Assembly: GCA_910578735.1 (NCBI GenBank)
Contig: CAJTSQ010000009.1
Coordinates: 12,484-76,483 of the forward strand
Source: an uncultured Oscillospiraceae bacterium
GTDB taxonomy: Bacteria > Bacillota > Clostridia > Oscillospirales > Oscillospiraceae
Length of the DNA stretch: 64,000 bases
Direction of reading: 5' to 3'
In this document: positions 25,301 to 33,018 of the stretch, piece after piece
Numbering within the stretch: the stretch's first letter is position 1
Layout: the number at the start of each line of letters is the position of its first letter
The notes under the pieces: generated by a model
The model's input: only the letters and a program-made list of their open reading frames with translations
What the model was told of the DNA's origin: nothing
The model's database searches: none
Translations under genes and position numbers: made by a program

Positions 25301-26671
25301 TCAGCGCAAAAACAACCGCAGGAGCCTGTCCTTGACCGGGGTATAGGGGGCGTACCGGACGGGTAGGTCGATGAGAGAGGACTTTTTCACGACGCTCTTT
25401 CCATGGGAGAAGGTGTCGAAGCTGTCCCGGCCGTGGTAGTGGCCCATGCCGCTGTTCCCCACGCCGCCAAAGCCCATACGGCTGGTGGCCAGGTGGATGA
25501 TGGTGTCGTTGATGCAGCCGCCCCCGAAGGAGGCCCGGCGGAGAAAGAGCTGCTGCACCTTCTTATCCCGGGAGAACAGGTAGAGGGCCAGGGGACGGGG
25601 ACGGGCATTGACGAAGTCCAGCGCCTCCTGCACGTCCTCAAAGGCGAGGACAGGGAGTACCGGCCCGAAAATCTCCTCCAGCATGACGGGATCCTCCGGG
25701 TACACGTTGTCCAGAACGGTGGGCTGGATTTTCAGGGTGGAGCGGTCGCTCTTTCCCCCAAAGACCACCTTGGCTGGATCGATGAGACCGGTCACCCGGT
25801 CGAAGTGTTTTTGGTTAATCATACGGACATAGCCCTGGTTATCCAGGGCGTTTTGACCATACATGGCAGTGATCCATTTTTTCACCAGGGCCAGGAACCG
25901 GTCCTTCACCTGCCGGTCAATGAGCAGGTAGTCGGGGGCCACGCAGGTCTGGCCGCAGTTGAGCAGCTTGCCGAACACCAGCCGTTTGGCGGCCAGGTCC
26001 AGCCGGGCGGTGCGGTCCACAATACAGGGGCTCTTGCCCCCCAGCTCCAGGGTGACGGGGGTGAGGTGCCGGGCCGCCCGGGCCATCACCTCTTTGCCCA
26101 CCTCCACCCCGCCGGTGAAAAAGATATAGTCGAATTTCTGGTCCAGCAGGGCCTGGTTTTCCGCCCGGCCTCCCTCCACCACAGATACAAGCTCCGGAGG
26201 AAAGCATTCCGCCAGGATGTCCCGGATCACCGCCGAGGCGGCGGGGGAGTAGGCCGAGGGCTTGACTGCACAGCAGTTACCGGCAGCGAGGGCGCCTATC
26301 AGCGGCTCCATGGTGAGCAAAAATGGGTAGTTCCAAGGGGACATAATGAGTACCACCCCGTAGGGCTCTTGAACTGTAAAGCTCCTGGCGGGAAACTGGG
26401 CCAGGGGGGTGAGGTGGGACTTGTCCTTCATCCAGCGGGCCAGCCGCTTCTCCACAAAGGACAGCTCGGACAGGGTGAGCCCTACCTCGCACATGTAGCT
26501 CTCGGCGGGGGACTTGTTCAGGTCGGAGCGCAGGGCGGCGAGGATGTCCGCCTCATGGGCGCGGATGGCCCTTTGCAGCCGTTTTAAGGCCGTTTTGCGG
26601 GCAGACAGGGGCAGGGTGGCACCGGTACTAAAATAGGCTCTCTGCGCCGTTACAAGGGCTTGAATGTCCAT
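25301..26671 (-). CDS. NAD(P)-dependent aldehyde dehydrogenase, class 3-like
   Basis: 456 residues. Oxidises aldehydes, probably medium or long chain, to acids. The ATG at 26671 (MDIQALV) follows GGAGGG. Motifs: MSPWNYPF near residue 110, the general base Glu in TLELGGKSP, and the nucleophile Cys in NCGQTCVAPDYLL. The C-terminus (LPVRYAPYTPVKDRLLRLF) resembles the membrane-associating tail of class 3 enzymes such as B. subtilis YwdH. It lacks the N-terminal extension of class 1/2 enzymes. Divergent from the 26809 gene. Substrate unknown. Confidence 0.9.
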   Translation of the reverse strand: MDIQALVTAQRAYFSTGATLPLSARKTALKRLQRAIRAHEADILAALRSDLNKSPAESYMCEVGLTLSELSFVEKRLARWMKDKSHLTPLAQFPARSFTVQEPYGVVLIMSPWNYPFLLTMEPLIGALAAGNCCAVKPSAYSPAASAVIRDILAECFPPELVSVVEGGRAENQALLDQKFDYIFFTGGVEVGKEVMARAARHLTPVTLELGGKSPCIVDRTARLDLAAKRLVFGKLLNCGQTCVAPDYLLIDRQVKDRFLALVKKWITAMYGQNALDNQGYVRMINQKHFDRVTGLIDPAKVVFGGKSDRSTLKIQPTVLDNVYPEDPVMLEEIFGPVLPVLAFEDVQEALDFVNARPRPLALYLFSRDKKVQQLFLRRASFGGGCINDTIIHLATSRMGFGGVGNSGMGHYHGRDSFDTFSHGKSVVKKSSLIDLPVRYAPYTPVKDRLLRLFLR

Positions 26672-26692
26672 AAAGCGTCCCTCCTTTGGTTC

Positions 26693-26721
26693 AGCATACC
26701 ATAAAATTATCAGTCCGTCAA
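26693..26721 (-). promoter_or_regulatory. Likely aldehyde dehydrogenase promoter
   Basis: On the minus strand TTGACG (26716-26721), 17-bp spacer, TATGCT (26693-26698), 22 bp before the ATG. Confidence 0.65.
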
Positions 26722-26730
26722 AAATTTTCC

Positions 26731-26759
26731 TTGACAAAGTTCCCGTCGCTGAGTATTAT
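26731..26759 (+). promoter_or_regulatory. Promoter of the membrane-protein/padR operon
   Basis: TTGACA (26731-26736), 17-bp spacer, TATTAT (26754-26759). Its -10 box begins a direct repeat, TATTATATTTTTA (26754-26766) and TACTATATTTTTA (26771-26783), that could be an operator, perhaps for the PadR-family protein encoded downstream. Confidence 0.65.
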
Positions 26760-26808
26760 ATTTTTAACAGTACTATATTTTTATCATTAGCGAATGGAGG
26801 AACGAGAC

Positions 26809-27618
26809 ATGAAGCAGCCAAAGTCCCTGACCAGGGAGCAGTACCTGAAACAATTCAGCCGGGCGGTGCGGTGGCGTCTGCCGCCCCAGGAGTCGGAGGA
26901 GGCCATCGCCGACTACCGGGAGCTGATCCTGCTGGAGGAGCGGGACGAGACCAGGCTGGTGGAGGAGTTGGGCGAGCCTGTCCAGGCGGCCCATCTGCTC
27001 ACCGACGTGCGGACATACCGCCGGTGGCTGAAAGTGTTCGCCGTCCTGGCCTTTGGGCTGTTCCTGATCGTGGAGTGGGTATGGACGGGCCGCTATAGCC
27101 TTACATTTGCCGCACTGCGCGCATGGTGGTATCCGGTGCTGGTGATGGCGGCGGGACTGCCCCTGTCTCTGTATTGGTTCCGGCGGCACGGGCAGAAGAA
27201 CGGCCCTCTGCCCAGGCGGCTGGCGCTGCTGCTGGCGGCAGTGTTCCTATTCGGGGCGGGAACCCTGGCTTGGAACTGGTATGTGTTGAGCCCGAGATTT
27301 CTGGACTTCTATCGTGAGACATACCCCGTTATCCCTTGGCAAATTATTTTTCATCGGGAGCTGACTATCAATGGCGGGATAGTTTGCACTCTGCTCGCCT
27401 TTGCCGGATTAGTGCTGGCCAAGTGCTATGATCGCCGGTGGCTGGCGCTGTATACGCTGGCGCTCACCGTGGCGGTGTTGTGCAGCTTTATTCTGTTCCA
27501 TATGCGGAGGATGGACCTGAGCTATGCTATGGCCAATTCTGTCCAAACGTATCTGTTCACCCGCCTCATTCCCATTGGCGCGGCAGGCCTGATTGGAACG
27601 GGGGTGGCCCTGTGCTGA
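26809..27618 (+). CDS. HAAS/DUF1700-type membrane protein
   Basis: 269 residues. The N-terminal 75 residues (QYLKQFSRAVRWRLPPQE...EELGEP) resemble the helical HAAS/DUF1700 domain that often accompanies PadR regulators. At least six membrane segments follow, starting LKVFAVLAFGLFLIVEW. The ATG at 26809 follows TGGAGG. Function unknown; such proteins are thought to act in signalling or sporulation-linked membrane remodelling. The padR gene overlaps its end, the reverse of the more common padR-first order. Confidence 0.7.
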   Translation: MKQPKSLTREQYLKQFSRAVRWRLPPQESEEAIADYRELILLEERDETRLVEELGEPVQAAHLLTDVRTYRRWLKVFAVLAFGLFLIVEWVWTGRYSLTFAALRAWWYPVLVMAAGLPLSLYWFRRHGQKNGPLPRRLALLLAAVFLFGAGTLAWNWYVLSPRFLDFYRETYPVIPWQIIFHRELTINGGIVCTLLAFAGLVLAKCYDRRWLALYTLALTVAVLCSFILFHMRRMDLSYAMANSVQTYLFTRLIPIGAAGLIGTGVALC

Positions 27619-27914
27619 AGAAGGACCTGCTGGAGCTGTGCCTGCTCCAGCTGCTGGCGGGGGGGGACAAGTACGGCTACGAGGTGCTCACCCCTCTCCG
27701 CGCCGCCTTTCCGGACACCCAGGAGAGCGCCATCTACGCCCTGCTCCGGGGGCTGGGGAAAGAGGGGTATACCGAATGGTACATGGCCCCTGGCGGCGGC
27801 GGGCCGGACCGGAAGTATTATCGGATCACCTCCGCGGGGCAGACCCGGCTGGAGGAAATGCGGAACCAGTGGCGCAATATGCGGGACGCCATCGCCTCCT
27901 TTGGGGTGGAATAG
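27612..27914 (+). CDS. PadR-family transcriptional regulator
   Basis: 100 residues, a compact winged helix typical of subfamily 2 PadR proteins: LLELCLLQLLAGGDKYGYEV, then SAIYALLRGLGKEGYTEWYM with the wing PDRKYYRITSAG. The GTG at 27612 overlaps the preceding gene by 7 bp and is the natural start, since it gives the exact family N-terminus. It probably represses its own operon and may bind the direct repeat at 26754-26783; that is inference. Confidence 0.88.
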   Translation: MLKKDLLELCLLQLLAGGDKYGYEVLTPLRAAFPDTQESAIYALLRGLGKEGYTEWYMAPGGGGPDRKYYRITSAGQTRLEEMRNQWRNMRDAIASFGVE

Positions 27915-27945
27915 CCGCTTTGCCGCGTTAATCAGGAAAATTATA

Positions 27946-27974
27946 TTTACAACCGGCCGAAATCGTGTTATCAT
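27946..27974 (+). promoter_or_regulatory. Promoter of the F420-ligase-like gene
   Basis: TTTACA (27946-27951), 17-bp spacer, TATCAT (27969-27974). The start point would fall at about 27981, at the edge of the palindrome at 27982-28000. Confidence 0.7.
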
Positions 27975-27981
27975 ACTATGT

Positions 27982-28000
27982 TGTGGAACGTAGTTCCACA
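27982..28000. promoter_or_regulatory. Perfect 19-bp palindrome at the transcription start
   Basis: TGTGGAAC-GTA-GTTCCACA: 8-bp arms with no mismatch, directly after the -10 box of the F420-ligase-like gene. An operator that blocks initiation, or a 5'-end RNA hairpin, are both possible. Confidence 0.6.
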
Positions 28001-28031
28001 CAAATGAAATCAAAACAAGGAGTGTTCCTTT

Positions 28032-29225
28032 ATGAGCCGTATGGTCGGTACCGTATCCCGGGGCATCCGTACCCCCATCATCCGCAGCGGAGACGATTTG
28101 GTGGAGATCGTCTCCAGCTCCCTGCTGGAGGCAGCCAGGGAGGACGGATTTTCCCTCCGGGACCGGGACATTGTGGCCATGACCGAGGCCATCGTGGCCC
28201 GGGCCCAGGGCAACTACGCCACCGTGGACGACATCGCCGCCGATGTCCGCGCCAAGCTGGGGGGCGGGACGGTGGGCGTTATCTTCCCCATCCTCAGCCG
28301 CAACCGCTTCGCCATCTGCCTGCGGGGCATCGCCAAAGGGTGCAAGAAGGTCGTCCTTATGCTCAGTTACCCCTCTGACGAGGTGGGCAACCACCTGGTC
28401 AGCCTGGACGCAGTGGACGAAAAAGGGGTGGACCCTTACAAGGATGTCCTCACCCTGGCGCAATACCGGGAGCTGTTCGGCTATGAGAAGCACCCCTTCA
28501 CCGGTGTGGACTACGTGGCCTACTACCAGGAGCTTATCCAGGACTGCGGGGCGGAGGTGGAGATTATCTTCGCCAACGACCCCCGGGCCGTCCTTCTCTA
28601 CACCAAGGATGTACTCTGCTGCGACATCCACACCCGCCAGCGCACCAAGCGGCTGCTCCGGGAGGCCGGAGCGGTGTCGGTCTACGGCCTGGACGATATC
28701 CTGATCCATTCGGTCAACGGCAGCGGGTACAACGAGAAGTACGGCCTGTTGGGCTCCAACAAGGCCACCGAGGAGCAGGTGAAGCTCTTTCCCCGGGATT
28801 GCCAGGGGCTGGTAAAGGCCATCCAGAAGCGGCTGCTGGAGAAGACCGGCAAGCATGTGGAGGTCATGGTCTACGGCGACGGCGCCTTTAAGGACCCGGT
28901 AGGGAAAATCTGGGAGCTGGCCGACCCGGTGGTCTCCCCAGCCTACACCGCCGGCCTGGAGGGAACCCCCAACGAGCTGAAGCTAAAATATCTGGCCGAC
29001 AACGACTTTGCCGACCTGTCCGGCGAGGCGCTGAAGGAGGCCATCAAGGACCGCATCCATAAGAAGGACGGCGACCTGGTGGGCCAGATGGTGTCGGAGG
29101 GCACTACCCCCCGCCGCCTCACCGATTTGATCGGTTCCCTGTGCGACCTGACCTCCGGCTCAGGGGACAAGGGTACCCCGGTAGTCTTTATCCAGGGTTA
29201 TTTTGACAACTATACCACAGAGTAA
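28032..29225 (+). CDS. Coenzyme F420-0:L-glutamate ligase-like protein
   Basis: 397 residues. The N-terminal two thirds resemble the CofE/F420_ligase fold (GIRTPIIRSGDDLVEIV, MTEAIVARAQGNYATVDDI, VIFPILSRNRFAICLRGIA and VYGDGAFKDPVG). In methanogens and actinobacteria CofE adds gamma-linked glutamates to F420. No other F420 gene is visible, and Clostridia of this kind are not known to make F420, so this paralogue may ligate glutamate to another acceptor. It is longer than CofE (about 250), with an inserted middle region around 130-200. GGAGTG lies upstream. Transcribed alone behind its own promoter and palindrome. Confidence 0.75.
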   Translation: MSRMVGTVSRGIRTPIIRSGDDLVEIVSSSLLEAAREDGFSLRDRDIVAMTEAIVARAQGNYATVDDIAADVRAKLGGGTVGVIFPILSRNRFAICLRGIAKGCKKVVLMLSYPSDEVGNHLVSLDAVDEKGVDPYKDVLTLAQYRELFGYEKHPFTGVDYVAYYQELIQDCGAEVEIIFANDPRAVLLYTKDVLCCDIHTRQRTKRLLREAGAVSVYGLDDILIHSVNGSGYNEKYGLLGSNKATEEQVKLFPRDCQGLVKAIQKRLLEKTGKHVEVMVYGDGAFKDPVGKIWELADPVVSPAYTAGLEGTPNELKLKYLADNDFADLSGEALKEAIKDRIHKKDGDLVGQMVSEGTTPRRLTDLIGSLCDLTSGSGDKGTPVVFIQGYFDNYTTE

Positions 29226-29352
29226 AGAAATAGAGGCGTATATAAAGCGCCGCGACTTGGGCAAGGCCCTGGGCTTTCACGTGGGCCGGACCTCCCAGCG
29301 GGGCATCTATTGAATCTGGCCAGCCTTATCAAGGATAAGCAATCCGAACAGC

Positions 29353-29384
29353 AGAAGGCCCCCCTCTTGGGAGGGGGGCCTTCT
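29353..29384. terminator. Strong hairpin between convergent genes
   Basis: A 14-bp perfect stem (AGAAGGCCCCCCTC, loop TTGG) between the F420-ligase-like gene and dpaB, touching the dpaB stop codon. No clear T tract on either strand. Confidence 0.65.
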
Positions 29385-29962
29385 CATGCCCGCAATAGAA
29401 TAGGCTGGAGCTGATATCCCTCCAGGGCCGCCTGGGCGGCGTTCGCCACCTGGGAAAAGTCGGCCACCAGGGAAGTAGGTTTTTTCTCATAGTCGTCCTG
29501 CCCAAAGGGGACAAAGTAGATGTACTTCCGGGGCAAGAGGGCTCCGATGCTGGCAGCCGAGGCGGCCAGGCCGTCGTTGGTGGAGGGGGCGATGAGGACG
29601 GGGCGCTCGTTGCGCAGGTGGGCCTTGGCCGCCATAGTGACGCTGGTGTCGGTTACCCCGGCGGCCAGCTTGCCCAGGGTGTTCCCGGTGCAGGGGCAGA
29701 TGATGAGCAGATCGAGGAGCTTCTGTGGCCCGATGGGTTCCGCCCCCTGGACGGTGGTGATGACCCGGTGATCGCAGATGCGCTCCATCTCCCGCATAAG
29801 GTCGTGGGCCCGGCCGAAGCGGGTGTCGGTGTCCGCCACCGCCTGGGAGACGATAGGCACCACCCGGCCGAACCGGGCCCTCACCTGCTCCAGGGCCTCC
29901 ATGGCCTTGGCATGGGTGCAAAAGGACCCGCACATGGCGAATCCAACCGTTTTATTTTCCAA
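29384..29962 (-). CDS. dpaB: Dipicolinate synthase subunit B
   Basis: 192 residues, a flavoprotein-like subunit (SpoVFB) of dipicolinate synthase, which makes the spore-core chelator dipicolinic acid from dihydrodipicolinate in the mother cell. Family motifs: GFAMCGSFCTHAKAMEAL at the N-terminus, LIICPCTGNTLGKLAAGVTD, and APSTNDGLAASAASIG. The start is a TTG at 29962 with GAAAGGAAGG before it. It follows dpaA as in other spore formers. Good evidence that the organism sporulates. Confidence 0.94.
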   Translation of the reverse strand: MENKTVGFAMCGSFCTHAKAMEALEQVRARFGRVVPIVSQAVADTDTRFGRAHDLMREMERICDHRVITTVQGAEPIGPQKLLDLLIICPCTGNTLGKLAAGVTDTSVTMAAKAHLRNERPVLIAPSTNDGLAASAASIGALLPRKYIYFVPFGQDDYEKKPTSLVADFSQVANAAQAALEGYQLQPILLRA

Positions 29963-29988
29963 TAAGAACCTTCCTTTCTAGATTGAAA

Positions 29989-30047
29989 CGTGCAGGGGCG
30001 GCCTTTTGCCGCCCGCGGTTCCGGCCAGAGACCGCCCCTGCAACGTA
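29989..30047. repeat. GC-rich inverted repeat between dpaA and dpaB
   Basis: TGCAGGGGCGG near 29992 is matched by CCGCCCCTGCA near 30030-30041, with a nested GGCGG/CCGCC hairpin. This looks like a dispersed intergenic repeat of the kind common in GC-rich Oscillospiraceae; only one copy is seen in this window, so the family claim is inference. Confidence 0.5.
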
Positions 30048-30923
30048 TTACATCCCGATTTCCCGCAGCATGTTATAGATGGTGTCCCGGATGGCGGCGC
30101 CCGCCGTCACCGGGGCCACCTTGCCGGGGAGGGAGAGGGCCCAGATTACGGTCAGGCCCAGGGCGCCGGCGGCTCCCAGGTCTACCCCGCCCGGCTTGGA
30201 GGCCAGATCCAGGATGAGGCAGCCGGAATTGAGGTCCTCCAGCTCCTCCTGGCCCAGCACCTGGACGGGGACGGTGTTAATCACCAGGTTATAGCCGCAC
30301 AGCCAGCCCTTGAGATGGGTCAGGTGCTCCCCGCCGAAGCCCATGGCCTGGGCCCAGGCCAGCTGCTCATACTTCCGGGCGGCCACACTGACCCGGGCCC
30401 CCAGGGCCTGAAAGCGCTGGGCCGTGAGCCGGCCCACCCGGCCGAAGCCAATGACCAGTACCCTGGAGCCATGGATGGTGATGGGCAGGTGTTCCATGGC
30501 CAGCTGGACGGCCCCTTCCGCCGTGGGGACCGCGTTGGCCACCGCCAATTCCTCCCGGGCGAAATAGTCGTGGATCGTCAGCCCCCGTTCCCGGGCCAGG
30601 TCCTCCACCTCCTGGTCCACCCGCCCGCCGCAGAGAAACTGCCGGGGGGAGAGCTGGTCCAAAATGGAAGACAGGGGGTGTTCCGACGGGGAGAGGGGGG
30701 CATTTAGCTGCCCATCCCCGGCGGAGACAGTGAGGGGCAGGATCACACAGTCCGCTTTGTCCGCCCCGCGCAGGGTGGCTTCGGCGGCAAGGCCGGGGAC
30801 GGCCTCCTGGGGCTGGCCCAGGGCGTAGGTATGGACGGTGTGGCCGTCTTCCGCCAGCAGCTGGGCCAGCTTGGCCTGGCGCAGGTCGCCGCCCACCACC
30901 CAGATGTTTAGTTCGTGCTTCAT
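30048..30923 (-). CDS. dpaA: Dipicolinate synthase subunit A
   Basis: 291 residues, the dehydrogenase-like subunit (SpoVFA) of dipicolinate synthase. It has an N-terminal nucleotide-like fold (LNIWVVGGDLRQAKLAQLLAE) and a second Rossmann motif (VLVIGFGRVGRLTAQRFQALG) near residue 155. The C-terminal segment LPGKVAPVTAGAAIRDTIYNM is typical. GGAGGT precedes the ATG at 30923. First gene of the dpaAB pair, expected to be expressed late in the mother cell; I cannot pick out the promoter with confidence. Confidence 0.94.
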   Translation of the reverse strand: MKHELNIWVVGGDLRQAKLAQLLAEDGHTVHTYALGQPQEAVPGLAAEATLRGADKADCVILPLTVSAGDGQLNAPLSPSEHPLSSILDQLSPRQFLCGGRVDQEVEDLARERGLTIHDYFAREELAVANAVPTAEGAVQLAMEHLPITIHGSRVLVIGFGRVGRLTAQRFQALGARVSVAARKYEQLAWAQAMGFGGEHLTHLKGWLCGYNLVINTVPVQVLGQEELEDLNSGCLILDLASKPGGVDLGAAGALGLTVIWALSLPGKVAPVTAGAAIRDTIYNMLREIGM

Positions 30924-31004
30924 AGAATACCTCCAGAACCGCCGGCAGGCCGGCGGCAGGTTTCTAATTCATTGTATGGGGGCGGGCGGAGAGAGGTGCA
31001 GAGG

Positions 31005-31035
31005 AAAAGGCCGGGGCGTTTGGCCCCGGCCTTTT
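31005..31035. terminator. Bidirectional-type terminator downstream of lysR
   Basis: AAAAGGCCGGGGC pairs perfectly with GCCCCGGCCTTTT around a 5-nt loop, with T runs at both ends. It ends the lysR transcript 18 bp after its stop. Confidence 0.88.
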
Positions 31036-31052
31036 GTGCGTCCTATTCTTCG

Positions 31053-31934
31053 TCACCGCGCCCACTTCTTGGCAAATTGTACCGCGGTGTCCACCAGCGG
31101 GGAAGCCAGATCCTTCCGCCAGACCACCCCCACCTCTTTGACAATTCTTTCCTTCACCTTCAGCTCCACTACGCCGCTGAGAGGCCGGACGCTGAACTCC
31201 TCAGAGGGAAGCAGGGCCACCCCCAGTCCGCCCTGTACCATGTACAGGCTTGTGGTGGGATTGGCGGAGCGGCAGACGATATTGGGTTGAAAGCCCGCCT
31301 TCTGGCAGGCGGCCAGACAGAGTTCCGCCGCCACCTGCCCCGCCTGGTGGAAAATGAAATGTTCCCCGCTCAATTCCTTCAGGCTGACCTGCTCCCGGTC
31401 CGCCAGGGGGTGGAGGGTGGAGACAGCCAAGGAGTACACATCCTCCCCCAATTTGACAAACTCCAGCCCGGCGGGTATCCCCACAGTGGGCCGGTTTAAG
31501 AAAGCCGCGTCGATTTTCCGTTCCAGCAGCCACTCCAGCAGGCGGTAGGTGCCCTCCTGCACAATGTTTACCGAAATTTCGGGGTAGCTGCCGCAGAAGG
31601 CGGACAGCAGACCGCCGAAGTCGATGCACTGCAAGCTGGTAATAATCCCCAGGTTCAGCGTGCCCCGGCGCAGGCCGGCGTACAGGGACATCTCCGCCTG
31701 GAGCGCGTCAGAGCGCTGTACAATCTCCTGGGCCCGGTGGACGAAGGCCCGCCCCGCCTCGGTGAGCGACGCCCCCCGGGAACTGCGGGCAAACAGGAGG
31801 ACTCCCAGCTCCTTTTCCAGCCGGGATATCTGCTGAGACAGCGCGGACTGGCTCACATGGCAGGACTGGGCCGCAAGGGAAAAACTCTCGTGCTCAGCCA
31901 CAGCCAGCACATAGCGGATGTTAAAGAGCTCCAT
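31053..31934 (-). CDS. LysR-family transcriptional regulator (first)
   Basis: 293 residues. The N-terminal helix-turn-helix is classical (FNIRYVLAVAEHESFSLAAQ, QSALSQQISRLEKELGV) and is followed by a periplasmic-binding-like effector domain (about 90-290). The ATG at 31934 follows GGAGGT. It is divergent from the transketolase A operon, so it probably controls that operon and itself. The shared region holds ATCAGT-N9-ACTGAT (32062-32082), a plausible operator. Effector unknown. Confidence 0.9.
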   Translation of the reverse strand: MELFNIRYVLAVAEHESFSLAAQSCHVSQSALSQQISRLEKELGVLLFARSSRGASLTEAGRAFVHRAQEIVQRSDALQAEMSLYAGLRRGTLNLGIITSLQCIDFGGLLSAFCGSYPEISVNIVQEGTYRLLEWLLERKIDAAFLNRPTVGIPAGLEFVKLGEDVYSLAVSTLHPLADREQVSLKELSGEHFIFHQAGQVAAELCLAACQKAGFQPNIVCRSANPTTSLYMVQGGLGVALLPSEEFSVRPLSGVVELKVKERIVKEVGVVWRKDLASPLVDTAVQFAKKWAR

Positions 31935-32061
31935 ACAAGTTACCTCCAGACGCAAACCGTCAAAGCTGACAAAAAAACGGTGCGATTTTGTGCATATTTT
32001 TCGTCTCAGCTGGCACTGTCCCGCATTTTTTCAGGGATGTCAATACTCGCCTCGCCCTTCT

Positions 32062-32082
32062 ATCAGTTTTTCTTATACTGAT
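32062..32082. promoter_or_regulatory. Putative LysR operator between lysR and transketolase A
   Basis: Perfect 6-bp inverted repeat ATCAGT-N9-ACTGAT in the 238-bp divergent region, about 90 bp before the transketolase start. Size and position fit a LysR-type box; assignment is inferred. Confidence 0.45.
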
Positions 32083-32172
32083 TTTCATAAATCCGAATTG
32101 GACAATTTTTCTCTTATGCGATAAGGTGTATTCATGAAAAGGGCCCAAACGCTGCAGAAAGGATTGAATGTA

Positions 32173-33018
32173 ATGACACCTTTTTACTTTACGGAAAAGG
32201 ATATCAGACGCCTAGAAGAACAGGCGGTCCAACTTCGGCGGGACATTGTCTCCATGATCCATGCCGCCAAGGCCGGACATCCCGGCGGCTCCCTGTCCGC
32301 TGTGGACATGATTACTGCCCTGTATTTCCACGTTATGAACATAGACCCCGAACACCCCGACTGGCCTGACCGGGACCGGTTTATTCTCTCCAAGGGCCAC
32401 TCCTGTCCCGCACTGTACGCGGCCCTGGCCCGCCGCGGCTACTTCGACCCGGAGCTTCTCAACACACTGCGCCGGTACCACTCCATCCTTCAGGGCCATC
32501 CCGACATGAACAAGGTTCCGGGGGTGGACATGACCGCTGGCTCCCTGGGCAACGGCCTGTCCATCGGCGTGGGCATGGCCCTGTCAGGCAGGCTCCGCCA
32601 CCAGGATTACATGACCTATGTGATGCTGGGAGACGGGGAAATCCAGGAGGGCATGGTGTGGGAGGCCGCTATGGCCGCCAGCCACCACGACCTGAAAAAT
32701 CTGGTGGCTATTGTGGACTGCAACGGCGTGCAGATCAACGGCTGGACCAATGAGGTCATGACGGTGGAACCCATCGCGGACAAGTGGCGCTCCTTCGGCT
32801 GGAAGGTGGTGGAGGTCAACGGCCACAACATGAAGGACCTGCTCACCGCCCTCCACACCGCCAAAACCATGCGGCATCCCACAGCGATTCTGATGCGCAC
32901 AGTAAAGGGCAGGGGGGTCTCCTTTATGGAGGACGAGAGCAAGTGGCATGGCGCGGCGCCCAGCGACGAGGAGCTGGTCAAGGCCATCAGTGAGATCAGG
33001 GAAGGCGGTGTGGCATAA
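32173..33018 (+). CDS. Transketolase-like N-terminal subunit, cluster pair A
   Basis: 281 residues with the thiamine-diphosphate PP domain: AAKAGHPGGSLSAVDMITALYF, SKGHSCPALYAAL, and the metal-binding MLGDGEIQEGMVWEA followed by DCNGVQINGW. The ATG at 32173 (MTPFYFTEK) follows AAAGGA; an ATG 13 codons earlier is also possible. Its stop overlaps the start of the C-terminal-subunit gene (TAATG). Because the window already has a housekeeping pair, this pair may act on a special substrate, as the split transketolases AptAB (apulose 4-phosphate) and SqwGH (sulfofructose) do. That is inference from context. Confidence 0.9.
   Translation: MTPFYFTEKDIRRLEEQAVQLRRDIVSMIHAAKAGHPGGSLSAVDMITALYFHVMNIDPEHPDWPDRDRFILSKGHSCPALYAALARRGYFDPELLNTLRRYHSILQGHPDMNKVPGVDMTAGSLGNGLSIGVGMALSGRLRHQDYMTYVMLGDGEIQEGMVWEAAMAASHHDLKNLVAIVDCNGVQINGWTNEVMTVEPIADKWRSFGWKVVEVNGHNMKDLLTALHTAKTMRHPTAILMRTVKGRGVSFMEDESKWHGAAPSDEELVKAISEIREGGVA

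Noticed and set aside
29224..29313. Thirty-codon plus-strand segment reading RRDLGKALGFHVGRTSQRGIY
   Set aside because: No start codon or ribosome site, and it lies just after the F420-ligase-like stop. Too short to call a gene remnant.
31998..32130. A firm promoter for transketolase pair A
   Set aside because: TTGGAC is present near 32098 but the matching -10 (ATAAGG or GATAAG) is poor, so it was not listed.
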